DNA of 64,000 bases from Areca catechu (Eukaryota; Streptophyta; Magnoliopsida; Arecales; Arecaceae): contig CM038050.1 of the NCBI GenBank assembly GCA_021397845.1, positions 13,706,471-13,770,470 of the forward strand, in the 5' to 3' direction. Below the pieces are notes generated by a model that saw nothing but the letters and a program-made list of their open reading frames with translations, ran no database searches and had not been told where the DNA came from. The translations under genes were made by a program, and so were the position numbers. Shown piece after piece: positions 23,201 to 32,200 of the stretch; the first letter of the stretch is position 1, and every line of letters begins with the position of its first letter.

Positions 23201-26200
23201 GCACGGCATCAAGAAATCGCCCCCAGTTTTTCACAGATCCGGTCATCTCGTGACCGCTATGCCTCCCCACCAGATCGACAAGCATGGGATCATGGTGGAA
23301 AGAAAAGGATCCGGCGATCCCCTTCCGTTTCTTCCAGAAGCCTTGCGCCGAAAGAGGCCAGGCAGAAAGAAATCAACTGTGAGTTTGAAGAAAAATTCAA
23401 ATCTATGCAAGCACACATAGCAAGGATGTCAGATCTGAGAAGGGGCGATGAGGTCATCACCTTCAACTCTCAGCCCCCTTTTTCTGATCATATTATGGAT
23501 GAAGTCATCCCAAGACATTTCAAGATCCCACAGCTAGAACCTTACGATGGGACTTCAGATCCTCTCGACCATCTGGGGAGCTATAAAGCTCATATAATGG
23601 TACAAGGAGCCACAGATGCTCTTTACTGTCTTGCCTTTCCCGCTACTCTAAAGAGATCCGCTCGGATGTGGTATTCGAGCTTGCCACCGAAGACAATTCA
23701 CTCTTTCGCTGAGTTAGAACGGCAGTTTGTATCGCACTTCAAAACGTGCCAGAAGATGCCGCGTAATACCGATAGTTTGTTTCTTCTCCAGCAACAAGAA
23801 GGAGAAAATTTGAAAGATTTTGTCCACCGCTTCAATTCGGCTACGTTGGAAATTCCGAATTTAAATGAGCATGTAGCCATGTCTGCCTTGAAGAAAGGCT
23901 TGAAATCATCCAGGTTTACTTTCTCCCTGGATAAAAGGTTCCCACTAAGCTATGCCGAGCTGTTGGCGAGAGCTCAAAAATATGCAGCCGCTAAGGAGCA
24001 AGCGGCAAGCCAAAGACTGGCGGAAGGGAGGTTCCCTTCTAAGAAGAAGAACGCCAGAGGGCCGAACATGCCAACATCCTCTAACAACACTTCGGCCCCC
24101 AGGCGCAGTCCCAGATCCAGACAACAGAACAACCGTTTTGATATTTATACACCCCTTAACCTGCCAAGAGAGAAGATTCTGCTGGAGATTGAAAAAGAAA
24201 AATATTTTCAAAGGCCGCGTCCCCTAAAGACATCTGCAAAAGCCAGGGACAGAAGCAAGTATTGCCGATTCCACCGAGATCATGGCCATAATATGGAGGA
24301 ATGCTTTCAGCTTCGGGATGCCATCGAAGATCTGATAAAAAGAGGATATCTGGAAAAGTATGTCAACCGCCCCGAATCTCAATCCGAAGCGACTGCCCTC
24401 CCAAGAATATCCGATGAGGCTGATTTGCCTCATCAAAACCAACTGGTGGAGATGTTGGGATGCTTCATCGATCATCGGCATGGGATGTTGAAGCTGAGGA
24501 AAATGTCCCGAAGAGGTTCAAAGAAAAAAACTCTAACACTTTTTCCGATGAGGATATTCAAGGAATACAACTTCCACATTATAACCCTATAGTGGTCTCG
24601 GCAGTTATTGCCAAATTTGATATAAAAAGAATTTTAATTGATAATGGAAGCTCGGTTGATGTGTTGCTGTATGATGCTTTTCTCCGGATGGGATTGTCTG
24701 GATGTGAATTGCGAAGATCCCTTATTCCAATAACTGGTTTTGGTGAAAATCAAGTTGGGGTTGAGGGTGAAATGGTCTTACCCGTAACTTTTGGGTCCGA
24801 ACCATTTCAAAGAACTCTTCCTATCAATTTTATTATGGCTAGAACGTCTTCAGCTTATAATGTAATTTTAGGGTGTCCAGCATTGAATAAATTCAAAGCC
24901 ATAGTCTCGACATTCCACTTGTTGGTTCGATTTCCTACCAGGACAGGCATTGAAGAAGAAAAGACCAAAGGATCGCTCACCAGTGTTTAATGATTCAAAA
25001 TAAACAAGCATCCAAGCCTTTGACACTTGACCAACTGGATCTAAGAGATGAGTCAAAAGACAATGGAGAGCCAGTGGAGAAGACACTCTTCATACCTCTA
25101 TCCGAAGACGATCCAACCAAGCTGTTACAAATCGGCAGTTTACTTGATGAGGAGTCAAAGGTAAAATTAATTTCTTTTCTTCGAGATAATGCTGATATTT
25201 TTGCTTGGACAGCTTCAGACATGCCTGGAATTCCATCTGATGTGATCACACATCATCTGGAAGTTTCTCCCAACTACAAACCTGTTCGGTAAAAGAAGAG
25301 AAATTTTGCTCTTGAAAGGCAGAAGGTTATTGATGAAGAAGTTAACAAGTTGCTTGAAGCTACCTTCATAAGAGAAGTCCAATATCCAAGTTGGCTTGCA
25401 AATGTGGTTATGGTGAAGAAGTCAAGTGGCAAATGGAGAATTTGTATAAATTATACTGATCTCAACAAAACATGTCCGAAGGACAGTTTTCCATTGCCAA
25501 AGATTGATCAACTGGTTGATGCTACGGCTAGTCATCAATTGTTGAGCTTCATGGATGCCTTCTCAAGTTATAACCAAATCCGAATGGATCCTGAAGATGG
25601 GGAGAAGACTGCTTTTATTACCGAGAAGGGGCTTTACTGTTATAGGGTGATGCCGTTTGGTCTGAAGAACGCTGGGGCAACTTTCCAAAGGCTCATCAAC
25701 AAAGTCTTCAAAAATTAGATTGGAAGAAATATAGAAACTTATGTTGACGATATAATAGTAAAAAGTCTTCATAAGCCCAATCATATTGCAGATTTAAAAG
25801 AATTTTTTGATGCTCTTAGACGCCATCAAATGAGATTGAATCCAACCAAGTACGTCTTTGGCATAACTTCTGGAAAGTTCCTGTGATACTTGGTTACCAA
25901 GCAAGGAATAGAAGCTAATCCATAGAAGATCCAGGCACTTCGGACTATGAGCATCCAACTTGCAAGAAAGAAGTGCAAAGGTTAACGGGGATAATTGCTT
26001 CCTTGAGCCGATTTATCTCCAGTTCCGCAGAAAGGTGTTTGCCATTTTTCAAAGTTCTTCGCCAGACTCAAAATTTTGAATGGACAGAGGATTGCAAAAT
26101 TGCCTTTGACAAGTTGAAAAAATATTTAGAAAATCCTCCACTACTTTCTAAGCCTTGTGAAGGAGAAACACTTTACTGATATCTATCAGCCACAGATGAA

Positions 26201-29200
26201 GCAGTTAGTTCGGTTCTGGTACGGAAAGATGCCAATCATATGCAGAAGCCGATCTACTATACTAGTAAAGTGTTACATGAAGCAGAAGTCCGGTACCCCA
26301 GAGTGCAGAAGATTATCTTTTTCCTTGTGGTGGCGGCAAAGTGTCTTCGGTCTTATTTCCAAGCCCATTCCATTGTGGTTCTGACAGATCAACCCTTAAA
26401 AGCCATTCTTTGTTGTCCTGACACCTCAGAAAGGATAGCTAAGTGGGCTGTTAAATTGGAAGAATTTGACATTGATTATCAGCCTAGATCAGCAATGAAA
26501 GTACAAGTTTTAGCTGATTTTATAGCAGAATGCACATGGAAATCCGAAAAAGACCAGCCAAGGGTCGAAGAGAAGAATACCGAAGACACTCCGGAATCTG
26601 TCTGGATGTTGCATGTGGACGATGCTTCGAATGCCAACGGATGTGGCGCAAGTTTAATTCTGGCTGGTCCGAATGGGCAGGTTATTGAGTATGCTCTTCG
26701 ATTTTCTTTCCAAGCTTCGAACAATCAAGCGGAATATAAAGCATTAATTGCTGGACTCAGAATCTCCCAAAAATTGGAAATCATAAGGATTAAAGATTTT
26801 TTCTGATACACAACTGGTGGTGAATCAAGTGAAAGGTGATTTCGAAGCCCGGAACCCTAATATGATCCAATACTTAGAAAAAGTACGAAGCTTGACATCT
26901 GAATTGGAACATTTTGAAATTGTCCATGTACCAAGGACAGAAAATTCCCGGGCGGATGCTCTTTCAAGACTTGCAACCACAGCACCGGATTAACTTGGGA
27001 AGACGCATGTGGAATATCCTGAAAATCCAAGCATATTGGAGCCCACGGTTGGAATTTGTCAAATTAAACATGAACCTTCATGGATGGACCCAATTCTCAA
27101 GTTTCTAAAAGAAGGTACCTTGCCCGAGGACAAGCTGGAAGCTAAACGGCTTTGATGGACAGCTTCTCAGTATGTGATCCTAAATAAAGCATTGTATAAG
27201 AGGTCCTTCACGCAGTCTTTGCTGAAGTGTCTAGGTCCATCCAATGCTGCTTATGCACTTAGAAAAGTGCACGAAGGAATTTGTGGAGATCATCTGGGGG
27301 GCAGATCTCTGGCATACAAAATAATCCATCAAGGTTATTATTGGCCAACTATCCAGAAGGATTCTACAGAGTTTATCCGAAGATGCGATCATTGTCAAAG
27401 ATACTCCAATGTACAAAGGCGGCCCGCAAGTTACTTAACTCCTTTGACAGCTCCCTGGCCTTTTGCACAGTGGGGAATGGATATTCTTGGTTCGTTTCCT
27501 CCAGCTTCTGGGCAGTGAAAATTTCTCATTGTGGCTATTGATTATTTTACAAAATGGGTCGAAGCCGAAACATTGGCACAAATCACTGAGGCAAAGGTTG
27601 AAAATTTTGTAAGAAACTTCATCATCTTCCATTTTGGAATTCCTTATTCTATCATAACTGACAACGGAAGACAATTTGATAACTCGAAATTCAAAGGCTT
27701 CTGCGCTCAGTATCATATTCTTCACAAACTTACTTTGGTAGGGCATCCTCAATAAAACGGAGAAGCCGAAGTAACCAATAGGACTATCCTTCATGGTCTA
27801 AAAACCAGGCTGAATGATGCTAAGGGATCTTGGGCTGATGAGTTGAACTCGGTCCTCTGGGCATACCGAACCACTCCCAGAACAGCTACTGGTGAATCTC
27901 CGTTTCATCTGACTTATGGCATCGAAGCGGTTCTTCCTATAACCAATAGGACTATCCTTCATGGTCTAAAAAACAGGCTGAATGATGCTAAGGGATCTTG
28001 GGCTGATGAGTTGAACTCGGTCCTCTGGGCATACCGAACAGCTCCCAGAACAGCTACTGGTGAATCTCCGTTTCATCTGACTTATGGCATCGAAGCGGTT
28101 CTTCCTATAGAGGTCTCTTTACAATCTCTATAGATTGATAAGTTTAAAGAGCCCGACAATTCTGAATGCCGAAGAGTTGACCTGGATTTATTACAAGGCA
28201 CACGGCTTCAGGCACAATTGAAAATGATTGCGTACCAGCAAAAAGTTGCAGGATACTACAACTCTCGTATAAAAGAACTGGCCTTTCTTCCTGAAGATCT
28301 AGTTCTGCGAAAGTCTGAAATATCCAAGCCAACAGAACAAGGTAAACTCTCTCCTACATGAGAAGGACCATACCGAATCAAAGAGGTTATTCGACCTGGA
28401 ACTTATTGATTGGAAACCTTGAAAGGTGTTCTATTACCTCGACCTTGGAATGTACAAAACCTCCGCAAGTTTTATCAATAAAGGTTTTATTCAAGGTTAT
28501 CAAGATAGATTTAGTCTTTATATCTTAATTCTATTTCTAAAAGGCATAAGGATGATCTCCACGATCTACCATGCGAAATGCTGAGATAAACTTAACTAGC
28601 CTATCTTATTTTTTCTCTTCTTAAAGGCATAAGGATGATCTCCATGATCTACCCTACGAAATGCTGAGTTGGGCTTAACCAGTCCATCTTAATCAAAAAG
28701 GGCATGAGGATGATCTCCGTGTTTAACCTCACGAAGTGCCGAGATGGGCATGATCAACCTGTCTTAATAATATCCCAAAAAGATATCCCAAAAAGGCATG
28801 AGAATGGTCTTCGTGATCTACTCTACTAAGTGCCGAGATGGGCCTGATCAGCCTATCTTAATCCTTGATCAAAAGGCAAGTGACCTACGTGGTCTATTTT
28901 GTTCTCAAGTCCGAAGACTTGGTATTCTCATATAAAAGATTATTTCTTGTCTCGATTATTCCTAAGTCCGAAGACTTAGCGTATTTCTAGGTCCGAAGAC
29001 TTAACTTATTCTCAAGTCCGAAAACTTGATTCTTATCTGAAAGTTTGATATTATTTTTCCCTAAGTCCGAAGATTTAGTGTATTTTCAAGTCCGAAGACC
29101 TAATTATTATTTGCAGATTTGATATTCTCTCATCTTAATTCTATGAAATTCTTTTAAGGACTTAGTGCATATTTAATTTCAAAGATTTGAAATCTCAGAG

Positions 29201-32200
29201 TTATTCTTATTTCGATGTTATTATTCAACATGATATGATCTTGGATCAGATTTGGAATTATATTTCTTAAAGGATTATTGTTTCAAGTCCGAAAACTCAG
29301 TATCGTTTTATATATTTCGGAGCTCTTAATTATCCGAAGACTTTTTACTTGAAAAAATTCTAGTCCATTCACATGTGCATTCATAGAGAAACTCATTGAA
29401 AAGAACTTCCGTTGATGAAATTTTGTACATTTCAAAAGCAAAAAAAAGTTGCTAAACATTTTCTATTGGGGTGTCTTCGGTAGGAACAATTGGATCCATC
29501 ACCTCTTCAGCTGTTGTTGTTGGTGCTTCAGGATTCTTTTGTGCTTCGAGTTCATTCGAACTATCGACGTTGAATAGTTGAATCCTCGAAATGTCCAAGT
29601 CCGGGTACAGCTTTTGCACCTCCTCTACCCCATCATTGAAGCCTCCTTTGTAACTATGGGTTCCAGCTTCAATCATTTCGGTCTCAAAAGCTGGAGACGT
29701 TTTATAATCTTCTATTGACCTTTTCAGCTGGTCTTTCAGACATTGGATCTCTTCGGCTGCTTCTTCAGTTTTCTTAGTAGCCTCTTCAGATTTTTGTTGA
29801 GCCTCTTTAAGAAGAGCTTCCAGAGAACGGATCTTGTTCTTTCTCTTCTTAAGCCTTGCTTCTTGCTCAAAATTCTTTGATTGGAGTTTCTCCACTTCGG
29901 CCTTCAAACTCTGAACTAAGGCATCGCTCTGGGCAAGCTTCTCCTCCATGGCTTGTCTCTGCTCTTCGGCTATAGCTTTCTAATGTCAGCCGCTTTCACT
30001 TTCTCCTTCATCCCTTTGTAGTTCTCTCTGAACTCGAAGATGCTTTCCTTCATGACAGTAATGTCATGCATCATCTATATTAATAGATTGAAGAAGTTAG
30101 CAACAACAAATTTATATTGAGAATATAATCACATATTTATCTTCAGTGCTGATGAGAACACTAAGTCGGAGACTTCTTCAATACATCAGGACTTAGTTTT
30201 GTCCCAGTCTTTCAGAAGAAGGGTATGCTTCATCAGCTCCCTGGCCAACTCGGGGTTCTCCAAGCCTTCCCTATCCGAAAAGATGGTGAAGTCTACGTTG
30301 CAACCTCCTTCTGAAGAACCGCTCCATCTGGGTTCATTTTCGAAGCGATACTTAGCTCTTTCTTTCCCTTTCTCCTTCGGAGGTGCAATCAAAGATTCCC
30401 TATCGAACGACAAATCACGTTGATTTGGAGAGGGCATCGGACGAGGACTTCTCGGAGGAGACCTCCTCGAAGATGGACTTCTAGCAGGTTCAGGTGGATT
30501 TGGTGAAGCATGTGGTATTTCTTCATCCGATGTGGGCCTCATCGGAGGAGTACTCGAGCCCTCCTCGGCCCTTCTTTTCTTTCGTACTTTAATTGCTACA
30601 GGAACGGCCACTGGCCTCTTCCGGGAAGCCTGTCGAACTTTTTCAAGTTGAGGCTTCATTCTTTTACCTGCAGTCAGAAGATTTTGTTATATATATATAA
30701 AAAAAAAAGAAAAAGATGGAGGGAATGAAGATCTGAAGACCACTATCTCTCTATACCTAAAACTGGGATTTCGCTAATGTGAGCTCAGTGAAGATTCTCC
30801 TCTTTCAGCAATTCCTTAAAAGAAGGAATTTCCAGCTCTGACAGAATTTTGAAGTCCCTCTCATCAGCTCTCAAGACCCTCTTTCCGACGTTTGCACTCA
30901 AACGCGGAGCTTTCCACTCAGTATTGAATCCCCAATGGGTGTAGTACACAAAAAAGAAGCAAGGTTTCCACCCATATATTGCACTGAGGGTTCCTTTTAT
31001 TAGTCTTCGGCCTGGCTGAGGACCTATAACCCACCACCCTTTGCCATGAAAATCCCTTTTCAACATGAACAAGGAGGTAAACAGGGATGTCTTCGGCTCT
31101 ACATTCCTAAGTTTGCAAAGAAATAAACACCCGCAAATGTTCCTAAAACTATTGGGGGTCAATTGAGCCAGAACTATCTGGTAAAGGTTGAAAATTTTTG
31201 TGAAGAAGGGATGAAGTGAAAGCCGAAGACCTGCCTTGAAGTGGTCTTCGTATATGGCAATGGACTGCATGGGAGGTTTATCTACCCTTTCTTAGGGTTT
31301 TGGGAGAATCATATGAAAAGTCCGTGGGATGTGATAACATTGCTTAACTTCTATTTTGGCAAGGGAAAAAGAACTTCTAACAGAATCTGGTGATCGTTCC
31401 GGGCTTCTTTCCCTACCGGAACTTCTTCCCCTACTGGTTTCGCCTCTCGGCGGACTCCTACCGCTCCCACCTCCCGGCGGACTCCTACCACTCCCACCTA
31501 CCCTATCAGTTTCACCTCCAGGTAAACCTCTGCTAGAACTAAAGGGTTCCTAGAGGATTCTAACATTGTAAGGAAGTAGGAAAGAAAAGAAGGAAAAGAC
31601 CTCTAACCTTTGGAAAATCAGAAATGGCAGACTGCGGGAGAAGATGGCAGTGAAAATGGGGTTTCGGAACACGAGCGCAAGGAAAGTTTTTCCTCTCAAA
31701 CTCTCTTCCCTTTTATAGGTGAAAGTTGAGGGATTTCGAGGCGGTTCGGAGATATTTTTCGATCATGCACCGTATCGGCGGTTACGATCGTGGGTACGGC
31801 TCTCCAAAAAATTCATTAGTGAGACAAGCAACCACGGTCCGCGTGAAATACCGCCATTGGTTGTGATAACACCTCAACTATGATTGGTCTCCGGATGGTT
31901 GCCACGTGTCCTATCTCGATTGAATAAAGACTTTTTTCAAAAAGTTTCTCAGGATTTTTCCAGAATCGAGATATTCCTTGTGAGACAGCCAGTGACAAGG
32001 TGGCACGTGTCTTCACCATGTTTTTTCGCACCGCCAGGCAGTTATGGCGAAAGACCTATCGGGGTTCGGCGCCATCATCACCTACCAGTTATCACTAGAA
32101 AACAAAATTTAAATACTCTCATTTTTCGAAATTGAATCATTTCAAAATTGGGAGTGGGGGACAGCTGTTATGATATCCCGGTTTTATTTCAAATAATTAT

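Noticed and set aside
24520..24535. Possible programmed -1 frameshift site (run of seven A, then C) in the gag/pol overlap of element B
   Set aside because: The run is out of register for a classical slippery heptamer in the gag frame. The sequence around it already reads as protease leader in the pol frame, so the frame change lies upstream and is more likely a mutation.
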